Shown: positions 8,772 through 16,199 of the stretch, piece by piece
How the letters are laid out: each line of letters opens with the position of its first letter
How positions within the stretch are numbered: the first letter of the stretch is position 1
DNA from: an uncultured Prevotellaceae bacterium
Lineage (GTDB): Bacteria; Bacteroidota; Bacteroidia; Bacteroidales; Bacteroidaceae
Reading direction: 5' to 3'
DNA: 60,876 bases
NCBI GenBank assembly: GCA_902774815.1
Contig: CACYJV010000020.1
Location: 1-60,876 of the forward strand
The notes under the pieces: model-generated
What the model was told of the DNA's origin: nothing
Database searches by the model: none
The model's input: the letters and a program-made list of their open reading frames with translations, nothing else
Position numbers and translations under genes: made by a program

Positions 8772-9566
8772 ATGGGAAAAATCAGTAACATTATCAAGAA
8801 TCCAGGTGTCATCGGACAGTATGTTAAGGGTGTGTTTAAGGCAAGACAAGAGGAGCAGAAGAGTTTCCAGTTGGCATTTAATCGTGAAAACAATGGCAGT
8901 TGGTACATCGACCTGCCAGAATGGCAGGGGGCTCATGCCAATCTGGCAATGGTTGCCGGTGCAGACAAACTGCTTGACTTTGTTGGTTGCGGCGACTCCA
9001 GAGTTGAAGTGGAGATTATCAAGAGCAACGAGCAAATTGAACATTTAGAGCAGGGGCCAGAATACTTCCGTTGCGATCGTCTCAGCCAAAGCACATTTGG
9101 AGGTGCCACGTATCAAGTGAACCTTGAAGGTTTCGACAGAACAATGTGGCTGTGCCCTGTTACTTTGTTCGTGCTGGGCGAATATCCGAAATACCTGTAC
9201 ATAGAGAATCTCAGGGCACGCCGTGCTGACGAAGGACTATGCGCTGCACTGTCACTATCTACATTGCAAGACAGTATAGCAGAATGGAAGTTCATAGAAG
9301 AAGATTATCTCAGGAATCCAGATAGTTATGAAGATTTAACTCGATATGACGAAAACGGGAAACCATATATGTTGCTGGACAATGGCAACAAAATGTACAT
9401 GACGAATCTGGGATTTGATGAGTATCTTGACATTCTACACAACAACAGTTCAAGATTGTTGATAATGCGAGACCCTGTTGCCATCAATTTTCAAGAATTT
9501 CTCTTGAATGAGGATCCTTTCTGCATCCACATACTGATGGGTATCAAGAAGTTTGTAAAGGAGTAA
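8772..9566 (+). CDS. DUF6717-like protein
   Basis: 264 residues from the preferred ATG. The segment FNRENNGSWYIDLPEWQG...ANLAMVAGADKLLDFV resembles the DUF6717 family, and TYQVNLEGFDRTMWLCPVTLFVLGEYPKYLYIE follows. The protein is soluble, without signal peptide; function unknown. An upstream in-frame ATG at 8730 is preceded by AGGAGG (8714-8719), an unusually good ribosome site for this group, so translation may start there and add 14 residues. Monocistronic, convergent with the DUF4130 gene. Confidence 0.65.
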   Translation: MGKISNIIKNPGVIGQYVKGVFKARQEEQKSFQLAFNRENNGSWYIDLPEWQGAHANLAMVAGADKLLDFVGCGDSRVEVEIIKSNEQIEHLEQGPEYFRCDRLSQSTFGGATYQVNLEGFDRTMWLCPVTLFVLGEYPKYLYIENLRARRADEGLCAALSLSTLQDSIAEWKFIEEDYLRNPDSYEDLTRYDENGKPYMLLDNGNKMYMTNLGFDEYLDILHNNSSRLLIMRDPVAINFQEFLLNEDPFCIHILMGIKKFVKE

Positions 9567-9592
9567 TCTTCTATCCTTCCTACATCTTATGA

Positions 9593-9631
9593 ATGACCGA
9601 GGAGCAGTCGTCACTACTGCTTCTCGGTCAT
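9593..9631. terminator. Long hairpin between convergent genes
   Basis: ATGACCGAGGAGCAGT (9593-9608) pairs with 9616-9631 over 16 bp (one G-T pair) around a 7-base loop. It lies between the DUF6717-like gene and the DUF4130 gene and overlaps the last codons of the latter. No T run follows on either strand, so it may block 3' exonucleases more than terminate. Confidence 0.6.
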
Positions 9632-10390
9632 ATACTTCCAATAGCGGCGAGGCATGTCCTTGAGTTGCTTACGGGGATTGATGCGCTCACGGATGCAGAT
9701 GGCCTTGAAGTAGGTGCGCCACAACTCTTGGAAGAGTCGGTCGTTGTCGCTGAGCAATTCTTCTGACAGGCGACCGTCGTCAAGGGAGAACGGTAATGAA
9801 GAAGTATCTTCGAAGGTGACGCGAATGGGTATCCCATCCCCACCTTTATAATAGCCATACTTCCTACGAGCATCATAGAGGAGCCAAGGCTGATCGCGAA
9901 ATCGATCCTGAAAATGGTCGATGACGAGTGGCAGCACATCATGGTCAGGTTTTACGACACCGAGATAGGTGCCGTCCTTCGCTTTCTGAAAGCGGACAAA
10001 CTGCTTCATGCGCAACTGTTCGTGCATCACACGGCGGGCCGTATTGGTGACGTGAAGCACGTCGGTATCGGTAAAATCGTAACCTCCTCCACCTTTCGAC
10101 TGAAACACCTTATATATATAATGGAACAAGGGTGTCGGCAGGTCTTTCTCTTCCGACAGCCAACTGACGGCGATAAGTTTCAGAGCCTCTGCCTTCAGGC
10201 GTTTCTCCAGTCCTGCCCAAACTCGGCGTGCCTTCTCCTCTGTTGTAGCCACATGATAGACCTCTTCGCTGAACAACGGCAACTGGTCGCCCTCTCCCAC
10301 CAGCATCTCGGGCTGCTGACGGCGAAAATAGGCGTCGAACACAGCTGATAGCAGCCCGTCGAGCGTTCGGTCAAATATATATACTAACAT
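9614..10390 (-). CDS. DUF4130 putative DNA-metabolism protein (TIGR03915 type)
   Basis: 258 residues. The start VYIFDRTLDGLLSAVFDAYFRR is the family's signature opening, and the C-terminal half holds the DUF4130 region (FVRFQKAKDGTYLGVVKPDHDVLPLVIDHFQDRF, then QPWLLYDARRKYGYYKGG, and a late ELWRTYFKAICIRERINPRKQ...MPRRYWKYMTE). Members always sit beside a radical SAM protein of the TIGR03916 type, here 77 bp upstream on the same strand, and the pair is thought to act on DNA (repair or modification). No biochemical role is certain. Start ATG 10390. Confidence 0.85.
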   Translation of the reverse strand: MLVYIFDRTLDGLLSAVFDAYFRRQQPEMLVGEGDQLPLFSEEVYHVATTEEKARRVWAGLEKRLKAEALKLIAVSWLSEEKDLPTPLFHYIYKVFQSKGGGGYDFTDTDVLHVTNTARRVMHEQLRMKQFVRFQKAKDGTYLGVVKPDHDVLPLVIDHFQDRFRDQPWLLYDARRKYGYYKGGDGIPIRVTFEDTSSLPFSLDDGRLSEELLSDNDRLFQELWRTYFKAICIRERINPRKQLKDMPRRYWKYMTEKQ

Positions 10391-10466
10391 CAGAGATTAT
10401 ACGATTATTGACTTTAAGGAAGTTAAAGAAGTTACAGGAAGTTATAGAGGTTAAACGACAATTGAG

Positions 10467-11765
10467 CTACGGGTTATCATCGCCGAAGTCAAGTTGCAGT
10501 TGTTGCTCGGCAGCAGCACGTTTCTGCTGGGCCTTCGATACGAGCAAGGGGCGCAAACGCTCAGGATGCAGTTCGTTGATGCCGACAATGGGCGACGAAT
10601 ACTGTGAGGTGAGCTCGCCACAGGTGATGAAATACTTCGCCTTCTTCATGACCACGCCCATCTTTTTCAGATGATACGACGTGACACGTCCGAAGCGACG
10701 CGAACTGACGATGAGCCATGCCGACTTCGTGCCTATACCTGGCACACGAAGGATGTGCTCATAGGCAGCTGTATTGATGTCGACGGGGAAGAACTCTGGA
10801 TGACGCAAGGCCCAAGCCAATTTCGGATCAACCTCCAAGTCGAGGTTAGCGTGCTGATCGTCAACGATTTCATCCACCTTAAACTGATAGAACCTCAACA
10901 GCCAATCGGCTTGGTAAAGGCGGTTTTCGCGTACCAATGGCGGTTGCTTCAAAACGGGCAACCGTGGATCGTAGGTGTTTACGCTGATGTAGCCCGAGTA
11001 GTAGACACGCCTCATGGTGGGCTGCCCATAGAGCGACGACGACATCTGCAAAATATCGCGGTCGCTTTCCTTCGTTGCCCCGACAATCATCTGTGTTGAC
11101 TGGCCTGCAGGAACGAATCGTGGCGCATGTCGAAACTTCTTGCGATCCTCTTTATTCTCCAGCACTCCCTGCTGAATGAGTTGCATGGGCTGGAAAACGC
11201 TCTGGTGATCCTTCTCCGGTGCGAGCAGTTTCAACGATTCTTCCTTGGGAATCTCGATGTTCACGCTCATTCGGTCAGCCCAGCGGCCAGCCTCGGCCAA
11301 CAGTTCCTGCGAGGCACCGGGTATTGCTTTCAAATGAATATAGCCATTGAATCGATGTACCGTTCGCAGGTCGCGCACGATGGCCGTGAGCCGTTCCATC
11401 GTGTAGTCGGCGTTGCGCACCACCCCACTCGACAGGAACAGTCCCTCGATGTAGTTGCGGCGATAGAACTCCATCGTGATTTCCTCCAACTCCGACACCG
11501 AGAGTGTTGCCCGCGGAATGTCGTTCGAGCGGCGGTTCACGCAGTAAGCGCAATCGAACTTACAGTAGTTGGTCAGCATGACCTTCAGCAACGAGATGCA
11601 GCGGCCATCGTCGGCAAACGAGTGGCATATGCCCACCCCGCCGACGGTATTACCCACCATGCCCTGCTTGCCTTTGCGCACGGTGCCACTCGACGAGCAC
11701 GACACATCGTACTTCGCCGATTCAGCAAGTATACGGAGCTTCTCCATCGTTTTTTCTGTCAGCAT
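10467..11765 (-). CDS. Putative DNA modification/repair radical SAM protein (TIGR03916 type)
   Basis: 432 residues. YCKFDCAYCVNRRSND carries the CxxxCxxC cluster that binds the [4Fe-4S] centre and SAM. The start EKLRILAESAKYDVSCSSSGT is conserved in the family. Near the C-terminus VPGIGTKSAWLIVSSRRFG is a helix-hairpin-helix DNA-binding motif. It is paired with the DUF4130 gene downstream. A minus-strand TATATTTG at 11797-11790 would give a very short leader and argues for the ATG at 11765 rather than the longer open frame at 11816. Confidence 0.88.
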   Translation of the reverse strand: MLTEKTMEKLRILAESAKYDVSCSSSGTVRKGKQGMVGNTVGGVGICHSFADDGRCISLLKVMLTNYCKFDCAYCVNRRSNDIPRATLSVSELEEITMEFYRRNYIEGLFLSSGVVRNADYTMERLTAIVRDLRTVHRFNGYIHLKAIPGASQELLAEAGRWADRMSVNIEIPKEESLKLLAPEKDHQSVFQPMQLIQQGVLENKEDRKKFRHAPRFVPAGQSTQMIVGATKESDRDILQMSSSLYGQPTMRRVYYSGYISVNTYDPRLPVLKQPPLVRENRLYQADWLLRFYQFKVDEIVDDQHANLDLEVDPKLAWALRHPEFFPVDINTAAYEHILRVPGIGTKSAWLIVSSRRFGRVTSYHLKKMGVVMKKAKYFITCGELTSQYSSPIVGINELHPERLRPLLVSKAQQKRAAAEQQLQLDFGDDNP

Positions 11766-11948
11766 GCCAACAATCTTTGTTTTCACTTGCAAATATACAA
11801 AAATCTGTGAGAACAAGCGAACAAAGTCAAGATATTTGTTTTATTTTTGCTTTGACGGATGTTTCGGCACGAAAAACCCGAAGCAGTTCGAATTGACTGC
11901 TCCGGGAATATTGCTTTTTGTCTTTAAGACTGAGAGGCTACTCGGTCT

Positions 11949-12389
11949 TTAGTCGTCGATAGACATCAAGTTGCCTTTCTTATCGAACTTCAGCTCAAGC
12001 TCATTCGACAGTTCAATTTCATAGCCATAGCGTTCCTTGTCGACTTTCACAACGAAAACGCCGGGGAAGTTAGCCTTCACGTAGTTGGCAACAGCAGCAG
12101 GAACGAGAGCAGCAGGAACGGCCTTAAACTCACAATCGACCTTGTCCCAGTTACCCTTTTTGTCGAACTTCACCTCCGTGCCATCATCGAGACGTACTTC
12201 ATAGGTCTTACTAATACCATCACGGTCAACCTGAGCGTACGAAATAGTCCGCCCGGGGAAAGTTTTCTTCACGAACGACTGAGCTGCTGCAGGAAGTTGG
12301 CTCACAGGAATAATCCGGTCATCGGCTACGCACGATGCCGACATCATGACACAAATCAGTGCCACGAGAAAAAACTTCATCTGTTTCAT
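11949..12389 (-). CDS. Periplasmic PepSY-like protein (two repeats)
   Basis: 146 residues with a signal peptide (KQMKFFLVALICVMMSASC). Two PepSY-like repeats follow: LPAAAQSFVKKTFPGRTISYAQVDRDG...EVRLDDGTEVKFDKKGNWDKVD and LVPAAVANYVKANFPGVFVVKVDKERYG...ELSNELELKFDKKGNLMSID. The family is abundant in Bacteroidales and is secreted; ligand or role unknown. The Cys at the end of the signal could be a weak lipobox. It stands alone with its own promoter. Confidence 0.85.
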   Translation of the reverse strand: MKQMKFFLVALICVMMSASCVADDRIIPVSQLPAAAQSFVKKTFPGRTISYAQVDRDGISKTYEVRLDDGTEVKFDKKGNWDKVDCEFKAVPAALVPAAVANYVKANFPGVFVVKVDKERYGYEIELSNELELKFDKKGNLMSIDD

Positions 12390-12430
12390 TTTAATGATAT
12401 CATTTAGAATTAATAGTTATTATTCGGCCA

Positions 12431-12461
12431 CAAAAATAAACAATTTATTCAAAACAACAAA
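12431..12461 (-). promoter_or_regulatory. Promoter of the PepSY-like gene
   Basis: TTTG (12461-12458), 19 bases, then TATTTTTG (12438-12431) on the minus strand. A plus-strand TAATTTTG at 12492-12499 may be the -7 box of the divergent SGNH gene, but its -33 region is only a T run. Confidence 0.6.
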
Positions 12462-12522
12462 ATATTTTTCCTTTTTTCAAAAACTTCTTTGTAATTTTGT
12501 TGCCACTTAATCAATCAAATCA

Positions 12523-13347
12523 ATGCGAATGAAAAGGATTCTGATCATAACGATGACGTTGCTGATGACGCTCAGCACAAGTGCGCAAACGGCTAACGAG
12601 CTCTTCTCCATCCATCCCTGGGCAGGCAAACGAGTGGCTTACCTGGGTGACTCTATTACCGACCCGAAGGTAAAGGCCGCTAAGAAGAAATACTGGGAGT
12701 GGCTCGAAGAGTGGCTGGGCATCACGCCATGGGTGTATGCCATCAGCGGACGGCAGTGGAACGACATTCCGCGGCAGGCACGCCAGCTGCACGAGGAGCA
12801 TGGCGACAGCGTGGATGCCATCCTGATATTCGTGGGCACCAACGATTTCAACGACAGTGTGCCCATTGGTGAGTGGTTCGCGGAGGACGAACAGGAGACA
12901 TGGGCAGCACGTCATGAAACAAAAACCCTGCAGAAGCGCCGCCATCGCACACCCATCATGGGCGACGAGACCTATCGCGGCCGCATCAACAAGGCGCTGA
13001 GCACCATCAAGGCTCTCTACCCCACCAAGCAAATCGTACTGCTCACGCCCATCCATCGCGGCTACTTCGGTCCGAACGACAAGAACGTGCAGCCCACCGA
13101 GGACTTCGCCAACAAGTGTGGTGAATTCGTCGATGCCTATGTGGAGAGCGTGAAGCAGGCCGGTAATATCTGGGCTGTGCCCGTCATCGACTGGAATGCC
13201 TCATGCGGCCTCTATCCCCTGCTCGATGAGCACAAGCAGTACTTCGCCAATCCCGCGACCGACCAGTTGCATCCCAACGACAAAGGGCACGTGCGCATGG
13301 CACGTACCCTCGTGTATCAGCTGCTCACGCTGCCGTGTGTGTTTTAA
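12523..13347 (+). CDS. Secreted SGNH/GDSL hydrolase
   Basis: 274 residues with a signal peptide ending near STSAQ. The four SGNH blocks are clear: GDSIT (nucleophile Ser), a Gly in AISGRQ, GTNDF (Asn), and DQLHPND (Asp-x-x-His). Such enzymes deacylate or deacetylate carbohydrates and lipids; in gut Bacteroidales they often deacetylate polysaccharides, but the substrate here is not evident. The following membrane-protein gene starts 39 bp after the stop and may be co-transcribed. Confidence 0.88.
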   Translation: MRMKRILIITMTLLMTLSTSAQTANELFSIHPWAGKRVAYLGDSITDPKVKAAKKKYWEWLEEWLGITPWVYAISGRQWNDIPRQARQLHEEHGDSVDAILIFVGTNDFNDSVPIGEWFAEDEQETWAARHETKTLQKRRHRTPIMGDETYRGRINKALSTIKALYPTKQIVLLTPIHRGYFGPNDKNVQPTEDFANKCGEFVDAYVESVKQAGNIWAVPVIDWNASCGLYPLLDEHKQYFANPATDQLHPNDKGHVRMARTLVYQLLTLPCVF

Positions 13348-13385
13348 TGACAAACACTTATTTGAATAACAAACATATTAAGATT

Positions 13386-14036
13386 ATGAACAATTTCTTA
13401 GTATCGCAAAAAGAAAACAAACGCTACGGCGTGTGGCTGTGGGTCATTGTGCTCGCAGCACTCGTCGTCAGCGTCTGGCCTGTCACCGTCACGCCCATCA
13501 CGGGCTATAATGGCCTCGACGCTATGCAGCAATTACTTACAGCCGACTACATCCGAATACCTTTCACAGCCATCTATTGGATTGCCTTCTTCTGGATGCT
13601 CTGGCAAATAACAGCCCATGTGTCTAAACAACATCGATGGCTCAAGACCGCCCTGTGGATGGCCATCTGCTCAGGCATCGCTATGGTGCTGGCAAGATGG
13701 CTCGTGCCAATGCCCGACGTGTTCTCCAGCGAAATGGAGTGGCGACAGGTGGGCATCGGCATTCTTTCGGTTCTTTTTGAAGTCGGGATGATTTGGGTGG
13801 GATGGCTGCTCGTTCGTAACAACGGAGGTCGCCTGCGCCAACTGGGCGTCAGTATCCTGGCATGGGTACTCATCCCCATATTGCTCCGCCTGCTCGTCAA
13901 CATACTCTGGCAACCCGATATTCTGCATGCACATGCCTTCAAGGCCATGAACATGGCCAACAGTCTCCTGCAATTGGCATTGGGCATCACCGTCTTTTGG
14001 GCAATGCGACGCTCGTTTGTTCCAAACTGGGAATAG
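13386..14036 (+). CDS. Multi-pass membrane protein, unknown
   Basis: 216 residues from ATG 13386; an earlier frame-open start overlaps the previous gene and is less likely. About six hydrophobic segments (VWLWVIVLAALVVSVW, FTAIYWIAFFWMLW, ALWMAICSGIAMVLA, GIGILSVLFEVGMIWVGWLL, LAWVLIPILLRLLVNIL and LLQLALGITVFWAM) make it an integral inner-membrane protein. No motif recognised. It follows the SGNH hydrolase and ends just before a REP-like inverted pair. Confidence 0.7.
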   Translation: MNNFLVSQKENKRYGVWLWVIVLAALVVSVWPVTVTPITGYNGLDAMQQLLTADYIRIPFTAIYWIAFFWMLWQITAHVSKQHRWLKTALWMAICSGIAMVLARWLVPMPDVFSSEMEWRQVGIGILSVLFEVGMIWVGWLLVRNNGGRLRQLGVSILAWVLIPILLRLLVNILWQPDILHAHAFKAMNMANSLLQLALGITVFWAMRRSFVPNWE

Positions 14037-14072
14037 ACATTAGGGAATTAAGTACTATTGACCTCCGAGCAT

Positions 14073-14143
14073 GTAGGGACGCGGCGTTCCGCGTTACTTG
14101 GTTAGACTTTCCTTTCCTGTAACGCGGCACGCCGCGTCCCTAC
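14073..14143. repeat. REP/BIME-like inverted pair
   Basis: GTAGGGACGCGGCGTTCCGC (from 14073) recurs inverted at 14120-14143 with one mismatch; arms are 24 bases with a 23-base loop. Each arm contains its own small hairpin (ACGCGG-CGTT-CCGCGT) headed by GTAG, as in enterobacterial REPs. Degenerate relatives lie at about 19111-19135 and 21289-21313. It sits between convergent genes. Confidence 0.85.
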
Positions 14144-14157
14144 ATTGTTAAAAACTG

Positions 14158-14859
14158 TTACCTCTTCACCACTGTTGCCTTGATGATCTTCACGTCGTCA
14201 ACAGGGCGGGCATAGTCGTCGGTCTGCACCATTTGAATCTTGCGGACGACGTCCATGCCTTCAACCACCTCGCCGAATACCGTATATTGGCCATCGAGGT
14301 GTGGTGTACCGCCATACTTCCGATAGTGGTCACGAATCTCTTCGGTCATCTTATACTTTCCATCGGTAGCCTGGTCAATGCGCTCCTGGAACTTGTCGAG
14401 CGACAGCGAGCTGTAGGTCGTTCCATAAACGATATAGAACTGGCTGGCCGACGAAGCGCGCTCGGGATTCTCCGCGTCGCCCTCACGAGCAGCAGCCAAT
14501 GCACCACGCTTATGGAAGTACTTCGGATAGACGATTTCAGCTGGTATCGTATAGTCAGGTGAATGTAGGCCAACGGTCTGCCCGGGCTGAGCATGACGCG
14601 TGGTCGAGTCGCCCGTCTGAATCATGAAGTTAAAGATGACGCGATGCCAGAGGTTGCCGTCGTAGAACCCCTCATTCACTAGTTTCAGGAAGTTGTCACG
14701 ATGTTGTGGTGTCTCGTTATAGAGCACCAGACGGATGTTGCCCATCGACGTCTCAAGCAACACCTCAGGCCTTACAAGTGTGTCGGCATCGGTCTGAGCA
14801 AATGCACCCAGGCCGACTATCCATACCATGATTACAAGAATTGTTCTTTTCATTTCCAT
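14158..14859 (-). CDS. Secreted cyclophilin-type peptidyl-prolyl isomerase
   Basis: 233 residues with a signal peptide (KRTILVIMVWIVGLGAFAQ). The cyclophilin fold is recognised by LETSMGNIRLVLYNETPQ, NFLKLVNEGFYDGNLWHRV, FMIQTGD, SSASQFYIV and YTVFGEVVEGMDVV. An insertion of about 40 residues (YSSLSLDKFQERIDQATDGK...YRKYGG) lies between the Gln-Phe motif and the final strand, as in other Bacteroidales periplasmic members. It catalyses proline isomerisation during folding of exported proteins. ATG 14859 is chosen because upstream codons run through a repeat tract. Confidence 0.92.
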   Translation of the reverse strand: MEMKRTILVIMVWIVGLGAFAQTDADTLVRPEVLLETSMGNIRLVLYNETPQHRDNFLKLVNEGFYDGNLWHRVIFNFMIQTGDSTTRHAQPGQTVGLHSPDYTIPAEIVYPKYFHKRGALAAAREGDAENPERASSASQFYIVYGTTYSSLSLDKFQERIDQATDGKYKMTEEIRDHYRKYGGTPHLDGQYTVFGEVVEGMDVVRKIQMVQTDDYARPVDDVKIIKATVVKR

Positions 14860-14865
14860 TGTTTT

Positions 14866-15012
14866 TTGAACGCGACGAAGTCGCTTTGAACCACTGCGAA
14901 GCAGCCTTGAACCTTTGAACGCGACGAAGCCGCTTTTGAACCGCTGCGCAGCAGCCTTGAACTGTTGAACCGCGCGAAGCGCATCGAACCACAAATGCGA
15001 CCCCGTCGCATT
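14866..15012. repeat. Tract of TTGAAC-headed mini-hairpins
   Basis: TTGAAC (last copy TCGAAC) recurs at 14866, 14886, 14907, 14915, 14936, 14957, 14965 and 14984, a module of 20, 21 and 8 bases used twice. Most intervals hold a short palindrome with a GAA or GCA turn: GCGACGAAGTCGC, CTGCGAAGCAG, GCGACGAAGCCGC, CTGCGCAGCAG, GCGCGAAGCGC, ATGCGACCCCGTCGCAT. It lies between cydB and the isomerase gene. Confidence 0.8.
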
Positions 15013-16150
15013 AGTAAGCTTCCCCGTGTCTTATCTCATCCTTATCGATGGGCTTGCCGATGGCACGCCATGCATAGGCTATATAGGCCAGCACGAACGG
15101 GATGAGCAGGCTCACCCACGCCATTGTCCTCAGCGTGAACTCACTGGAGCAGGAGTTCATGATGTTGAGCGACGACTGCAGGTCTTCGTTCGAGGGGTAG
15201 TAGCACGTGTTGTTCCAACCGGCGCAAAGCAGCAACGCCAGTACAGCCAGCACCGTGCCGATGCCTGCAGGCCAGATGCCTCCTCGCCATGTCTTCGACA
15301 CGATGGTTCGGCCTATGCCATAGAGCAGCAGCACCACGCCGACGACGAGCACCAAGGCCACATACCACATGTCAAGCAGGTTCTGCAGGTACTTGCCTTC
15401 AACGATGGAAGCCATGCCTGTCTCGGGATCATAGGCGTAGCCGTAGCCCAGAAGGATGTGGATGAAGAACGTCAGGAACAGCACCAGGAACAGCACCGAG
15501 TTGCCCACGAGTTGTACGGAGGCACGGCTCTCGATGACCTCATCGCGCACATTGTTGATAATGAACAGCCCGCCAAGCACACGTGCCAGGAAGAACACGG
15601 CCAGGCCGAATACCACGTTCCAAGGGTCGAGCAGGGCGTCAAGTCCGTTCGAGGCATTAGCCCAACGGCTGATGACGGGTTGCGCCATGTTCACGATGTT
15701 GCCCTTCTCGATGATGAAGTTCGAGCCCGTGAAGAACGTAGCCACGGCACCTCCAAGCAGCACCGGACCCAGGATGCCATTGATAACGAGGAACGTCTGG
15801 AACGTCTTGGCACCCAGCAGGTTGCCGAGTTTGTTCTGGAACTCGTAGCTGACGGCCTGCAGCACGAATGAGAACAGAATGATCATCCACAGCCAGTAGG
15901 CACCGCCGAAACTCGTTGAGTAGAACAGCGGGAACGAAGCGAAGAAGGCTCCGCCGAAGGTGACGAGCGTGGTGAACGTCAGTTCCCACTTGCGTCCTGT
16001 CGAATTGATCAGCAGACGGCGCTCCTCAGCCGTACGCCCAAGACTGAATATCATGGAGTTGGCGCCCTGCACGAACATCAGGAACACCAGCAGGGCTCCC
16101 AGCAGCGACACCAGGAACCACCAATAATGTTGCAAAAACGCGTATGTCAT
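15011..16150 (-). CDS. cydB: Cytochrome bd ubiquinol oxidase subunit II
   Basis: 379 residues, nine or so hydrophobic segments. TYAFLQHYWWFLVSLLGALLVFLMFVQG at the start and GRKWELTFTTLVTFGGAFFASFPLFYSTSFGGAYW are typical of CydB/AppB. With CydA it forms the membrane quinol oxidase that reduces oxygen with high affinity, which lets anaerobes such as Bacteroidales tolerate nanomolar oxygen. The gene follows cydA by 41 bp in the DUF4492-cydA-cydB operon. The frame is open to 16174 but 16150 matches the family start. Confidence 0.95.
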   Translation of the reverse strand: MTYAFLQHYWWFLVSLLGALLVFLMFVQGANSMIFSLGRTAEERRLLINSTGRKWELTFTTLVTFGGAFFASFPLFYSTSFGGAYWLWMIILFSFVLQAVSYEFQNKLGNLLGAKTFQTFLVINGILGPVLLGGAVATFFTGSNFIIEKGNIVNMAQPVISRWANASNGLDALLDPWNVVFGLAVFFLARVLGGLFIINNVRDEVIESRASVQLVGNSVLFLVLFLTFFIHILLGYGYAYDPETGMASIVEGKYLQNLLDMWYVALVLVVGVVLLLYGIGRTIVSKTWRGGIWPAGIGTVLAVLALLLCAGWNNTCYYPSNEDLQSSLNIMNSCSSEFTLRTMAWVSLLIPFVLAYIAYAWRAIGKPIDKDEIRHGEAY

Positions 16151-16164
16151 AGTAACAAAATTTT

Positions 16165-16199
16165 CAATTATCAATTTTCAATTATCAACTCTCAGCTCT
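16165..16199. repeat. 7-bp-period tract at the cydA stop
   Basis: Five exact heptamers on the plus strand: CAATTAT, CAATTTT, CAATTAT, CAACTCT, CAGCTCT. On the coding strand they follow directly on, and the last unit overlaps, the cydA stop codon (16194-16192). Confidence 0.85.

Noticed and set aside
10400-10450. Heptamer tract after the radical SAM gene
   Set aside because: The GAAGTTA-like repeats step by about 9 bases, not 7, so they were not counted in the family.
14860-14994. Longer start of the cyclophilin
   Set aside because: The extra residues (FKAAAQRFKSGF and similar) are a translation of the mini-hairpin repeats; the signal peptide begins at 14859.
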